Below are positions 5,132 to 13,332 of a stretch of DNA of 25,277 nt, piece by piece. The stretch lies in IMG/VR virus record IMGVR_UViG_3300025141_000677, positions 1 through 25,277 of that record. One strand, given 5' to 3'. Each line of letters begins with the position of its first letter. Position 1 is the first letter of the stretch. Made by a program: the position numbers and the translations under genes. The stretch is from a virus. The notes under the pieces are model-generated. The model saw only the letters and a list, made by a program, of their open reading frames with translations. It had not been told where the DNA came from and did not search any database.

Positions 5132-7840
5132 TTAACTCCCCTGTTTTGGTTTTTCTTCAATACTCTTGGTTGTAGATACAGATTTAATTTTAGTTGACAA
5201 TACGTCCCTCATTCTTAAACCAAACTCACTTTTGGTTGCGATTTTTGTATAATACATTCCTGGTCCGATTTCGTGTTCAACTCCAATAATTCTATAAAAG
5301 CCACCAAGTCCCAAAGTCATCGCCCATTTCATTCCTACATTTGGCCCAAGACCCAATGATCTAGGATCAATATACACTGCCATTCCAGGCTTAAAGTATG
5401 CATTACCCAACATTGAAACATTGGCATCATATTTATCCGACATTAATAGTTGAGATCGTACACCAGTATCGACGCCTCGTAAGATTGAGCTTGCTAATAA
5501 GCCTGGAACTTTATCCCTAGTAAACGATATGTTTTTAACAAGTCCTGTGGCATTTCCAACAAGCAAATGAGGAATGTTATAACCTTGAACCAACTTTAGT
5601 GCTTCTCCAACGTTATCAACTTTTGGCATTTTAGTAACAGCACTTATATAAATCCACGGAATAATAGTATTTGACGAACCTTTCGATTTACCACCTAACT
5701 TAGCTTGTGCCTCTTCTAATTCAGTTATTTCAATACGTTTGCGTTTGCCTTTCATCCAAAGATTATCTAATTTACTGTTTTTAGGAATATTTAATGTACT
5801 TATTTCTAAGTGAGTTGTTGGCTTATCTCCCAAAGAAGTCATTCTTCCGCTTGCGTCTTCTTCAGTATCTTGATCGAATTTTCTAACAGGAGAAGTTTGA
5901 AGTTTTAACACGCTCGTTACCAATTTGGAACAAACATCAGCAAGAAATTTTCTTAATGGCCAAGAAGATCGTCCTTCTGCAACGACAGATTTATAAAAGA
6001 ATATTTTAAACTGCTCCATAGAGATAGGAATATCTGCTAAATTCATCGGTTTTAGTTGTCCGTCTTTGGGATCAACTATAAGAACAGACCCCAACAAAAG
6101 TCTTGCGGTCTTATACATATATTTGCCATGAGGATTTGTTTTTCCCACCACTGGCCTATCACAATTTTCTTTTGTCTCTGGCCTCCAATGAATAATGCCC
6201 ATCGCAGCCTCAAATAAATCTCCTAAAAAAAAATAATTTATTCGATGAGTTAAACCTGGACCAGGTTGTTCTGAGGTTTGTTGCCAAGAAACTGGTTTTG
6301 CAACTTTAGCCACTCTTTCTTTAATTTCATCTTGTGATCTTGCATCCTTTATGAGTTCTTTAGATTCTTTTTCAACTTTCGCTTTAAAATTACTTGAGTC
6401 TATATTTTCAGACATATTAATTCTTATAGATTGTTGAATTTTTTTGGAGGCTATTGTTTGTGCTTTTTTTAATTTTGCCAAAACTTCTTTTGTCATGGTG
6501 GCTCCGGTCGCACCGTCCTTTCCCTTCGCCACAATTGTTCCAGGCGCACCTTTTTTATTGGGGGGAGCAATTCTTAATGTGCGTTCTTTGGCGCGTAAGG
6601 CTGATAAGTTTAGATATTCCTGAACTGCTTCTCGTGGAACGTCCACATAAAAGAGTCTACTATTTTTCTCAAAGCTCTCAATGTAACCCAAAAGTTTGCC
6701 CCACGCATCAGGCAAATTTTCTGCCCTTAACGAAAATAATTGTTCTGTTGTTAAGTCAAACTCAGATTGAAGTTTCGCTGCTTTTGTCAACTTTTCTTCA
6801 TTTTTTGCTTTCGAAACAGCTTGCGACAGTTTCTGTCGCTTATTGTTTAATGTTCTTATTGTTTGAGCCCTTACTTGCTCTTTTTCTGAGTTCTCATCAA
6901 TCATAAATAAATCATATTTTTGGGTATTCATAGCAGATTCTAATCTCCCAGTAAATTGACAATCTAATTTTACGACCCCGCCATCTCCAATATTTAAGTT
7001 AATTCGGTGCGTCTGAACTTGTAAGACAGATCTCAAAGTTTCAATAATTTTTATCTGGTCTGGTGTAAAAATTACGTTTCCGGGATCTGTAGGAACACTC
7101 CAGCCAGCTCTAATTTCTAATTCAAATGGTGGGATGACACGTTGGTTTGCTTCTATTATTGCCGCCAAACTTTCATTAGTTTCTTGAGGTTTAAGATTAG
7201 TTGGAACATTTGTGGTAAGATCACTAAATTGAACCATTACTTCTTTGTCAACCATCTTGCCACCTTCTTCTACTTTAGCTTTGACGCCAGTTGGTCGAGG
7301 CATAAAAAGTGCTTCAAAACTTTGAAAAGTTAATTTTAAATTTCCTTCAATGGTAACGCCTGCATATGCAATATCAGTTCCGGTATCACGCCATGTTAAA
7401 TTAGTGAGGGCTACATCGGTGCCACGGCCTTCAATAGACTTAGTTATAGAATCAACAGTGGTAATTTGATTAATCGGATAAGGGACAGACTTATACTCAC
7501 CACCTCCAACATTAACTTTTTTTATAAGTTTAATTTCTGGTGTTAAAAGGGACCAATGTTGCGGCTCTAATCGATTTAAAAATTCTGAGGAAAACACTCC
7601 TTGCAATTTATTCTTTGCAAAAATTGCTCCACCATCAAGCACAGCTATATTTTTATAAGCTTTCGGAACCAATGCGTTTGATGCTTGGGTCTGTACAGAT
7701 TTGCTGGCTTGTCTTCGATAGGGTTCGAGCTGATCATTTGAAAGCGCCGTTGCACGGTCATACTTATCAAAATCAACTTCATCATTGGTGAATTGGTCAA
7801 TAAAGTCTAATAAAAATGTTTGATCATTAATGGTTTCCAT
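5132..7840 (-). CDS. Large baseplate hub-like virion protein (gpD/gp27 type)
   Basis: The 902-residue protein ends (from about residue 820) with MAVYIDPRSLG, then GLGGFYRIIGVEHEIGPGMY near residues 845-865. This resembles the C-terminal beta-barrel of phage tail hub proteins (P2 gpD, T4 gp27, Mu gp44 families), where a G-Y-x-V-x-x-V-x-H-x-I pattern precedes the final strands. Upstream are an N-terminal part (1-~310) rich in beta strands, a charged helical stretch at ~320-378 that may be a coiled coil, and a Lys-rich Gly/Ala linker near 425-445. It follows the LysM-like gene by one nucleotide (TAATATG), as hub genes do in P2-type tails. Typical hubs are 350-450 residues, so half of this protein is extra. 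No lysozyme or peptidase motif was seen. The hub assignment is from one motif plus order. Confidence 0.6.
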   Translation of the reverse strand: METINDQTFLLDFIDQFTNDEVDFDKYDRATALSNDQLEPYRRQASKSVQTQASNALVPKAYKNIAVLDGGAIFAKNKLQGVFSSEFLNRLEPQHWSLLTPEIKLIKKVNVGGGEYKSVPYPINQITTVDSITKSIEGRGTDVALTNLTWRDTGTDIAYAGVTIEGNLKLTFQSFEALFMPRPTGVKAKVEEGGKMVDKEVMVQFSDLTTNVPTNLKPQETNESLAAIIEANQRVIPPFELEIRAGWSVPTDPGNVIFTPDQIKIIETLRSVLQVQTHRINLNIGDGGVVKLDCQFTGRLESAMNTQKYDLFMIDENSEKEQVRAQTIRTLNNKRQKLSQAVSKAKNEEKLTKAAKLQSEFDLTTEQLFSLRAENLPDAWGKLLGYIESFEKNSRLFYVDVPREAVQEYLNLSALRAKERTLRIAPPNKKGAPGTIVAKGKDGATGATMTKEVLAKLKKAQTIASKKIQQSIRINMSENIDSSNFKAKVEKESKELIKDARSQDEIKERVAKVAKPVSWQQTSEQPGPGLTHRINYFFLGDLFEAAMGIIHWRPETKENCDRPVVGKTNPHGKYMYKTARLLLGSVLIVDPKDGQLKPMNLADIPISMEQFKIFFYKSVVAEGRSSWPLRKFLADVCSKLVTSVLKLQTSPVRKFDQDTEEDASGRMTSLGDKPTTHLEISTLNIPKNSKLDNLWMKGKRKRIEITELEEAQAKLGGKSKGSSNTIIPWIYISAVTKMPKVDNVGEALKLVQGYNIPHLLVGNATGLVKNISFTRDKVPGLLASSILRGVDTGVRSQLLMSDKYDANVSMLGNAYFKPGMAVYIDPRSLGLGPNVGMKWAMTLGLGGFYRIIGVEHEIGPGMYYTKIATKSEFGLRMRDVLSTKIKSVSTTKSIEEKPKQGS

Positions 7841-7841
7841 A

Positions 7842-8180
7842 TTACAAGCCCCAATAATCTAAAACACGTTCAACAGGTAATGGAATTTGTACTACATCTC
7901 CCATCACTAAATGAGATTCAGTGGGTTTTTGATTAAAGCGAGCGATGACCCACCACAAAGTTGGATCTCCATAATACTTATTGGCTAATTTATAATAACG
8001 ATCTCCCATTACCCACAAATGAGAAATAAGTTGTAAAGACGAAATTTCATTTACACTCAATTCTCTCATTTCGAGCGTAAAATATTGTTCAATGTATGGC
8101 ACATTTCTTTCTTTAAAGATCTTGGCATATTTTTTTGAACTATTTATGCCGATGTCTGTTGTGTCATATCTTGATGCCAT
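7842..8180 (-). CDS. LysM-like baseplate protein, gp53/gpX type
   Basis: In 112 residues the C-terminal half reads GDRYYKLANKYYGDPTLWW, then VIARFNQKPTESHLVMGDVVQIP. This is the LysM-like pattern of T4 gp53 and of P2 gpX/XkdP-type tail proteins: D-R-x-x-x-L-A-x-x-x-Y-G-D-x-x-x-W-W-V-I followed by a late G-x-x-L-x-I-P strand. These proteins join baseplate or hub parts at the tip of the tail. The N-terminal ~60 residues, with a probable beta hairpin, are not diagnostic. The gene lies directly between the tube-initiator-like and hub-like genes. A sense ACTATTTAAT element lies 21 nt before the ATG. Confidence 0.75.
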   Translation of the reverse strand: MASRYDTTDIGINSSKKYAKIFKERNVPYIEQYFTLEMRELSVNEISSLQLISHLWVMGDRYYKLANKYYGDPTLWWVIARFNQKPTESHLVMGDVVQIPLPVERVLDYWGL

Positions 8181-8200
8181 TTATAATCCAACCTATTCTA

Positions 8201-8210
8201 ATTAAATAGT
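8201..8210 (-). promoter_or_regulatory. Repeated intergenic element ACTATTTAWT, copy 1
   Basis: The sense strand reads ACTATTTAAT. The element includes the stop codon of the preceding gene (8204-8202) and lies 21 nt before the next ATG. CTATT and AATAG form a perfect 5-bp inverted repeat (8193-8197 and 8205-8209). Four other copies occur upstream of structural genes. It may be a late promoter or an RNA signal; the function is inferred from repetition alone. Confidence 0.4.
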
Positions 8211-9092
8211 AATTGTTCCGCCCGACTCAAGCGCGGCAACGTCTTGGAGAAGTCTCGCTTGGTTGGCAGCCTTTACATTCGAATTTTTAGTTTTTTGCGC
8301 GGGCGTTTCAGCCAAAGCAGTAGTTTTTGGTGTAACCTTTTCTCCATAAGGAAATTTTTCATTGCCCGTAACAGGACCAAATTGAGTTTGATTTTGTGTG
8401 ACAGTTTTCTTGTCATCCTTAATACTTTTCGCCTGTCTGTTAGATTGCCCTTTTTCCCACCCAAGAGGATGCTCGTGGATCACATCTAATGTAACACTAA
8501 TATCAAAAGCTTTTGCATAAATGCTGGTTCCTCGATGAAACACACCATCTGCAAGTCTCGGTGCGAAAGAAAAACCCTTGCAAGCGACCAAGAGTCCACT
8601 TCCATCTTTACTATTTTGAACCCAATTCATAAATTGTACTTTCCATAATGGAGAAGCTTTAATTGTTCGCGCTGCTGCGCCGTATGCATCAGATCCCATA
8701 TCAAAAGTTGGATATAACATTTGTGTTAAAGTCGAAAGTTTTTTCATATTATCTATAGATTCTCTAACAGATGCAGCAGGCACACTAAAACCTAAACTTA
8801 TACTTCTGGATGTATTCTTAAAAATTTGAATATTATCCATTCGTCCATAGCCTTCCTCACCTTTCCAATTAGAATTATACCTATCTGTAAAGGCAGTAAG
8901 AAATGCTTTAAAGTCTACTACTTTGCCTGTGGCAACATGCATAAACTGGATTTGTTGTCCGCCCCGATTTGCTAATTCATTGGTTTGATCCGCAAACCTT
9001 GAAGTTGCTCCACCAAAAAAACCACGCACATCACCAACTGTATCATCTACGAACGTTGATACTGCGTCTTTTGAACTATCGAAAAATGCCAT
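8202..9092 (-). CDS. Tail tube initiator-like / gpU-position tail protein
   Basis: The 296-residue protein has a strong AGGAGG before its ATG. The core, roughly residues 50-130 (HVATGKVVDFKAFLTAFTD, then YGRMDNIQIFKNTSRSISL), carries the YGRxDxxxxFxxTxRxIS pattern that I associate with baseplate/tube-initiator proteins of contractile phages (T4 gp48/gp54 region). The first ~45 residues may form an amphipathic helix. The C-terminal ~90 residues are polar, rich in Lys/Thr/Gln and probably disordered, ending in GGTITI. Its place, directly after the tape measure and before the LysM protein and hub, matches the gpU or initiator slot of P2/SPO1-type tails. The exact equivalent is uncertain. Confidence 0.65.
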   Translation of the reverse strand: MAFFDSSKDAVSTFVDDTVGDVRGFFGGATSRFADQTNELANRGGQQIQFMHVATGKVVDFKAFLTAFTDRYNSNWKGEEGYGRMDNIQIFKNTSRSISLGFSVPAASVRESIDNMKKLSTLTQMLYPTFDMGSDAYGAAARTIKASPLWKVQFMNWVQNSKDGSGLLVACKGFSFAPRLADGVFHRGTSIYAKAFDISVTLDVIHEHPLGWEKGQSNRQAKSIKDDKKTVTQNQTQFGPVTGNEKFPYGEKVTPKTTALAETPAQKTKNSNVKAANQARLLQDVAALESGGTITI

Positions 9093-9162
9093 TATATCCT
9101 CCTATCCTTTCTATTAATAATTAGCGGGATAAGATTTTTGCTTCCAACAAAAGATGATCCTA

Positions 9163-11571
9163 TTATTTATCGAGATTGAGCATTGACATAATCGGTGCGT
9201 TCGTACTCGTTTGTGAAAATAGTTGTGCTACTGTGGTCGTGGCTACACTAGCAACTTTTGTATTTCCTGCGTCATTCCACACTAGATTTATTTCTAGGGG
9301 CTGTTCAAGAAGAGATTGAAGCAGTGGCGGAACACTCATCATTGGCCCTTGCTCTTCTTCGCCCGCGCTGGGTTGTTGGTATCCGCTGTATGGTCGCATT
9401 AAAGGCTCGTCGCCTGCGCCAGCTCTAAAAGGAGAAGCATATCCTTCGGGGGGAAGTCTCATTCTGCCAATTTCCACGAGTTCAGCCTCTAATTTTGCTT
9501 TTTCGGCAGACAGTCCCCCCATCTTACGTTTAACATTTTCATTATTTGGATCAAGCCATCCCCCTGCATAACGAGATCTATAATCCTCGATCTCCGACAA
9601 CTTTCCTTTAACAACGTCCTCGCGCTCAAAAGCTTCTCGGGTCATGCCTGGATACTTAAATAATTGGGATTGCATTTGAAGTTCTTTCTTCGCATCCGCC
9701 GCCCCGGTTCCGAACATCGCATAGCCCATAGGCCCGGTGGCCATGTTTGCCATCATACCAGTAAGCTGAGACATAAGTTGAAAAAATGAATGTTTCATAT
9801 TAGTAAACCATCCTATCACAGCGTTCGCCATTCTTGATACAGTTGCTTCAATCCCACCCTTGAAAAATCCTCTGTTGTTAACGAAATCTTCCCATAAGTT
9901 TTTAAGTGGACCTTTCACAAATTGATCAAAGAACCGTTGAGCTTTTGGGAGCATTACATCAAACCAATCCCCCAAGCCTCTCATCGCAGCAGGAATATTA
10001 TCTTTAAGAAATACATAAAGACTTTTCACATGATCCAACATTGGAAAACCCATGTCTCCCGCATGTGCATATTTATCAAAGAAGCTCATTACAATTACAT
10101 CAAGAGATACAAATTTTGCCTTTATTTTGTCCCAAAGTGCTCCCAAGTTGTCCCAATGCAAATATACTGTTGCCAAACCAGTGATCATAATAGACCACGG
10201 GTTTGTAAGAAGACCCATTAATGGACCAGCAATCTCCTTAACTTTTCCAAGAGCCAACGAAAAAAGTGATGCTTTAACAATAACTTCTCCAATGGTAACA
10301 ATAGAATTTTTAAAATCACCATCCAATGCTCGCCACCATTTGAAAATATTTTCAACACCCGCAGCAAAATGGTCAATAACACCAGCAGATTTGCTTAATT
10401 CTATTCTAGCCCAATTTGTAAACATTCGAGCAACTGGCAGAAAAGCTTTTCCAAAAACATTTGATAAGCGATTAAATTCTGCCGACCATTGTTGAGTAAG
10501 TGTAACACCATCTCTTATTGCCTTGGTTAAATCTTGTTGTGCGACGATAGCCGGATCAGCTTTGTTCGCGATTTCATCCCAAGTTGCTTGCTCTGTTCCA
10601 AACAACTTCATGGCATCTGTCATGTCTGAGATTCCCAAAACTGTGGCAACCCCTTTGCGCTGGAAGCGATCCATCATCTCCCAACTTTGGCCCGAAGCTC
10701 TAATTGATTCACGAATCATTTCAACTCGCTGTTCTTCTGAGGCTGTCAACATATCCACACTATTGATAAGATTTCCTCCCAACATAGCATTAAGTTGACC
10801 AGCTTTTTGAGCAGCTTGTTCAAATGTATCAAAGCCGCTTGCAATTTGTAAAAGAGTATTTATTGCAATTCCGGTTGCTTTTGATTGAACAGCCAATCCT
10901 TTAAAAACGGAAATACCTGATTGACCATATTTTGCAAGATTGCTCATCGCTGGGCCGAAAGCCCCTTCAATAACTTTTGGTGCCATCTCAATGGAAAGGG
11001 CGAACTTTTTCATATCATCAGAGGCTTTCTGAGATTGATCAATGCTCATTCCCAATCCTTTGCGATAGATATCAAAATTCTTGGTGGATGTTTGAATCGA
11101 AACACCCAAGCGAGTAAACCCAAGAGCTTGTTGAGTAATAGCATTTTGTGCTTTGGGAGCTAAAAGACTAAATTCAGAATAATTGTTATATAATTCAGAA
11201 AATGCGGCTTGTGTTTCAGAAGTTGCAACCCCCAAATCAGTCATTTTGGCCTGAAGATTGACTGCCATTTCAGCAAATTCTTCACCGCGACCAGTTGATT
11301 GTTGAAGTTCTGCTCGTAATTTATCTATATCTGTGGCAGCTTCAGCGAAACCTTTTAAGTTGGTTTCACCGACGCCCATCGCTTTCGCAAAATCTGTTGC
11401 TGCTCCTGCGGCTTCTTCAAAAGGCACCGCCAATGCTTCAGCATTCTTCCGCAGCGTTTTCATAATGTTTGCAAGCGCGGCTGCACCAGTTACCGTTTTA
11501 AGTGCTTCGGCGGCTTTGGCGGCTTTGGTTGGATCTACAGTGCCTCCGCCTTCTCCATCATTTTCTGCCAT
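9163..11571 (-). CDS. Tail tape measure protein
   Basis: This is an 802-residue, Ala-rich, largely helical protein between the frameshifted chaperone-like gene and the tube initiator. The N-terminal ~400 residues have the small-residue helical texture of tape measures (for example ATDFAKAMGVGETNLKGFAE). Around residues 430-475 there is a hydrophobic block (IVTIGEVIVKASLFSLALG, then SIMITGLATVYLHW) that may insert into the host membrane, and a second small hydrophobic stretch rich in Met and Gly lies near 605-630. No peptidase or lysozyme motif was noted. By the usual rule of about 1.5 Å per residue the tail would be roughly 120 nm (estimate). The ribosome site GAGGA is about 13 nt from the ATG, longer than usual. 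An ACTATTTAAT element lies 24 nt upstream. Confidence 0.9.
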   Translation of the reverse strand: MAENDGEGGGTVDPTKAAKAAEALKTVTGAAALANIMKTLRKNAEALAVPFEEAAGAATDFAKAMGVGETNLKGFAEAATDIDKLRAELQQSTGRGEEFAEMAVNLQAKMTDLGVATSETQAAFSELYNNYSEFSLLAPKAQNAITQQALGFTRLGVSIQTSTKNFDIYRKGLGMSIDQSQKASDDMKKFALSIEMAPKVIEGAFGPAMSNLAKYGQSGISVFKGLAVQSKATGIAINTLLQIASGFDTFEQAAQKAGQLNAMLGGNLINSVDMLTASEEQRVEMIRESIRASGQSWEMMDRFQRKGVATVLGISDMTDAMKLFGTEQATWDEIANKADPAIVAQQDLTKAIRDGVTLTQQWSAEFNRLSNVFGKAFLPVARMFTNWARIELSKSAGVIDHFAAGVENIFKWWRALDGDFKNSIVTIGEVIVKASLFSLALGKVKEIAGPLMGLLTNPWSIMITGLATVYLHWDNLGALWDKIKAKFVSLDVIVMSFFDKYAHAGDMGFPMLDHVKSLYVFLKDNIPAAMRGLGDWFDVMLPKAQRFFDQFVKGPLKNLWEDFVNNRGFFKGGIEATVSRMANAVIGWFTNMKHSFFQLMSQLTGMMANMATGPMGYAMFGTGAADAKKELQMQSQLFKYPGMTREAFEREDVVKGKLSEIEDYRSRYAGGWLDPNNENVKRKMGGLSAEKAKLEAELVEIGRMRLPPEGYASPFRAGAGDEPLMRPYSGYQQPSAGEEEQGPMMSVPPLLQSLLEQPLEINLVWNDAGNTKVASVATTTVAQLFSQTSTNAPIMSMLNLDK

Positions 11572-11594
11572 AATTTATAAGAATTCCTCTATAA

Positions 11595-11604
11595 ATTAAA
11601 TAGT
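11595..11604 (-). promoter_or_regulatory. Repeated intergenic element ACTATTTAWT, copy 2
   Basis: The sense strand reads ACTATTTAAT, 24 nt upstream of the tape measure ATG and downstream of the frameshift product's stop (11640-11638). It is identical to the copies at 8201 and 19147 and is followed by TTATAG, giving a CTAT/ATAG inverted repeat. It is a candidate late promoter; evidence is repetition and position only. Confidence 0.4.
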
Positions 11605-11637
11605 GGTTTAATGTAAAAAATGTGTGGTGGGCCGGTG

Positions 11638-11847
11638 CTAGCCAAGATGATTACGGCTATTGCGAGAAGTGTTTTGGGATCTTTCCATTTCTTCTTTTTC
11701 TCGTATAAATTCTTTTTCTATACGTTTAACCCACCATTCTCTTAATTGGATTGGTAGATTATAGGCTTCAATAAAACTCCATCCACCATATTGTTTGAGG
11801 TAGAAGAACTGTTCGTATATATTTTCAATATATCTATCACTCAGGCC
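11638..11847 (-). CDS. Frameshift extension of the gp26-like protein (GT-type product)
   Basis: Downstream of the seven-T run, the +1 frame is open for 69 residues to a TAG at 11640-11638. It begins GLSDRYIENIYEQFFYLKQ and continues with GGWSFIEAYNLPIQLREWW, then a highly charged helix (KRIEKEFIREKEEMERS). There is no ATG, GTG or TTG near its start, so it is best explained as an extension of the upstream protein, giving about 342 residues in total (343 if the shift is -2). The F-L-x-x-x-G-x-x-x-x-E-A-x-x-L-P-x-x-x-R-x-W motif is typical of the small T-domain of tail assembly chaperones. In phages with a gene G/GT arrangement, the short form binds the tape measure and the extended form recruits tube subunits. 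A sequencing indel in the homopolymer is the main alternative. Confidence 0.7.
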   Translation of the reverse strand, partial: GLSDRYIENIYEQFFYLKQYGGWSFIEAYNLPIQLREWWVKRIEKEFIREKEEMERSQNTSRNSRNHLG

Positions 11848-12667
11848 AAAAAAAGTTGGCTGAGAATGGGATATTACTTACGTTGCTGGCGTTACATGAC
11901 TCACAATCAACTAATTGTGTCATATCAACATCCGGGCGCACTTTATCATATTCTTTACGAAGATGAGTAGAGTCAAGTGCTGGCATAATATCTACGAATT
12001 CTTCAACCACCCCCTTGTCGGCCACTCCGTTAAGTGACACAATGATTTTTTTATACTGATCGGTCATGGACGAATCAGGTAATTTAAGTTTTTGTTTTTT
12101 CTCGGCTTTGTCCAATAACATCTTTTCATCATCGCCTGTTAGCAAACAACATTCTGCTACAACTTCAGTTTTTGGTAAAGTAATAAAAAATGTACCACTA
12201 TCTGAAAATCTTATTTCTTCTGAGGTTTCTTTTATTTTTATTTCACCGAGATCAAACTCATGTTCTGAAGCTGCTCCACAATGTTGACATGTAAGCTGAA
12301 CATCATATTTCTCTCCAAAGCCACTAATTCGTGCTGCAATAATTAAAGCATTTTTATCACCAGTAAACAGTTGTCGTGTTTTGATATTTTTATCTACCAA
12401 AATATTTTCGAGCATTCTATCAACTGCAAGTCCTTTCTTCAAAAGACTTTTTGATGTAAGAATATCCGTTTCTTTAGCAGTCATGTAACGTATTTCTACA
12501 GTTTCCACATTGTGCAACGGGTGTTCGGGGGGATAAAATTTTCCTTTTGTTGGGAGTTCAACAAACTCCGTTGGAATTACAAAACTTAAAGGTGATTTTG
12601 TGTTTTCAATGGGTGGCGATCCACCCTCATCTTGAACCCCGAGTCGAGATTCATCATTTCTTGGCAT
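11837..12667 (-). CDS. gp26-like tail/baseplate assembly protein (0-frame product)
   Basis: The 276-residue protein shows the T4 gp26-family signature (T4_baseplate type): LPTKGKFYPPEHPL at 38-51, VEIRYMTAKETDILTSKSLL at 57-76, KKG at 78-80, DKNIKTRQLFTGDKNALIIA at 92-111 and RISGFGEKY at 113-121. Two CxxC pairs (C127/C130 and C255/C258) could bind zinc. The start has AAGAGG. T4 gp26 helps assemble the baseplate hub, but here the gene sits between tube and tape measure, where tail assembly chaperones lie in lambda, P2 and SPO1. The 0 frame stops at 11837 just after a seven-T run, and an open +1 frame continues for 69 residues. Both facts suggest a chaperone role like lambda gpG/gpGT. Confidence 0.8.
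   Translation of the reverse strand: MPRNDESRLGVQDEGGSPPIENTKSPLSFVIPTEFVELPTKGKFYPPEHPLHNVETVEIRYMTAKETDILTSKSLLKKGLAVDRMLENILVDKNIKTRQLFTGDKNALIIAARISGFGEKYDVQLTCQHCGAASEHEFDLGEIKIKETSEEIRFSDSGTFFITLPKTEVVAECCLLTGDDEKMLLDKAEKKQKLKLPDSSMTDQYKKIIVSLNGVADKGVVEEFVDIMPALDSTHLRKEYDKVRPDVDMTQLVDCESCNASNVSNIPFSANFFWPE
11848..11854 (-). promoter_or_regulatory. Candidate slippery site (seven T) for +1/-2 frameshifting
   Basis: In the sense direction the gp26-like frame reads AAC TTT TTT TGG CCT GAG TGA. Skipping one T, or slipping back two, joins the 0 frame to the open 69-codon frame. A -1 slip would meet TGA after two codons (TTG GCC TGA), so -1 is excluded. No pronounced pseudoknot is obvious by eye. 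A homopolymer sequencing error would look the same. Confidence 0.55.
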
Positions 12668-12706
12668 ATATACCTCTTGTATTTTTCATTTTAATATTAA
12701 TTTGTG

Positions 12707-13291
12707 CTATGGTGCCACGTTCACGCCTGGGGTCGTTGGGTAATTCTTGTCACCAGCAACACTAAGATATGCATTATCATACCTTAATCCGATGGAAACG
12801 TTTAATAAATCTTCAGTTCCATAATCTAGTGATCCAAAATCAGCAGTCTTAACCCAAGCATTATTTAAAACCCATTCTTCAATTACTACACCTTCGGCAT
12901 TTAAAGTTTTAATCTTAACAGTGCCCAAACCAGTAACTGAAGCTTTTTTAGACATAGATTTTCTATCGGCTGCGGCCACGGGAGTCGTAGGCAGTTCATA
13001 TCCAGAAGCTTCTAAAAGTTTCATTACTTGTTTACTTGCATTTGCAGTTGGATCTACAGTATCTACTACAACAAAATTAACTTCCTGCCATGCAAAACGA
13101 CCAGGATAGAAAAAAGTATGGTTTAAGAAATTATGTGAACCTTCACCAACTGCTACAGCAGGCTTTTTCACACTTTTAATAAGAAATTGTGAAATACCAT
13201 CAGATCCGCCAATGCTTCCGCCTTGTACACTTAAGAGAAAGCGAAAACCTCTCTTGGGTTCCAAATTTACATTTTGCCAAAAATTCGCCAT
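12707..13291 (-). CDS. Tail tube protein, gp19-like
   Basis: The 194-residue protein follows the sheath gene, the usual place for the tube gene. GFRFLLSVQGG near residue 15, FYPGRFAWQEVNFVVVDTVD near 65-85 and IEEWVLNNAWVKTADFGSLDYG near 140-165, ending in LRYDNAYL, match the order of strands in gp19-type tubes (W-x-x-V-T-x-x-D, then E-x-W-x-L-x-N-A-W-I, then G-x-L-D-Y). T4 gp19 is 163 residues. The protein stacks as hexameric rings to form the DNA conduit. GGGAG lies 13 nt ahead of the ATG, a loose spacing. A diverged ACTACTTAGT copy of the repeated element lies at 13311-13320. Confidence 0.88.
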   Translation of the reverse strand: MANFWQNVNLEPKRGFRFLLSVQGGSIGGSDGISQFLIKSVKKPAVAVGEGSHNFLNHTFFYPGRFAWQEVNFVVVDTVDPTANASKQVMKLLEASGYELPTTPVAAADRKSMSKKASVTGLGTVKIKTLNAEGVVIEEWVLNNAWVKTADFGSLDYGTEDLLNVSIGLRYDNAYLSVAGDKNYPTTPGVNVAP

Positions 13292-13332
13292 CTTTCTTTT
13301 ATCTCCCTAAACTAAGTAGTCCTTTTATCGGT

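Noticed and set aside
8138-8147. ACTATTTAT on the plus strand as another copy of the repeated element
   Set aside because: It is in the opposite orientation and inside coding sequence near the start of the LysM-like gene; best explained by the codons for Ile-Asn-Ser.
9093-9162. Hairpin TTTTG/CAAAA after the tape measure gene as a terminator
   Set aside because: Only five AT-rich pairs, no T-tract and a mismatch next to the stem; too weak to call.
10052-10495. Plus-strand open frame of 147 codons within the tape measure gene
   Set aside because: It lies antisense to a clearly recognisable gene, has no ribosome site and no protein-like pattern.
11837-11854. A -1 frameshift at the seven-T run
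   Set aside because: The -1 frame meets TGA after two codons, so only +1 or -2 joins the open downstream frame.
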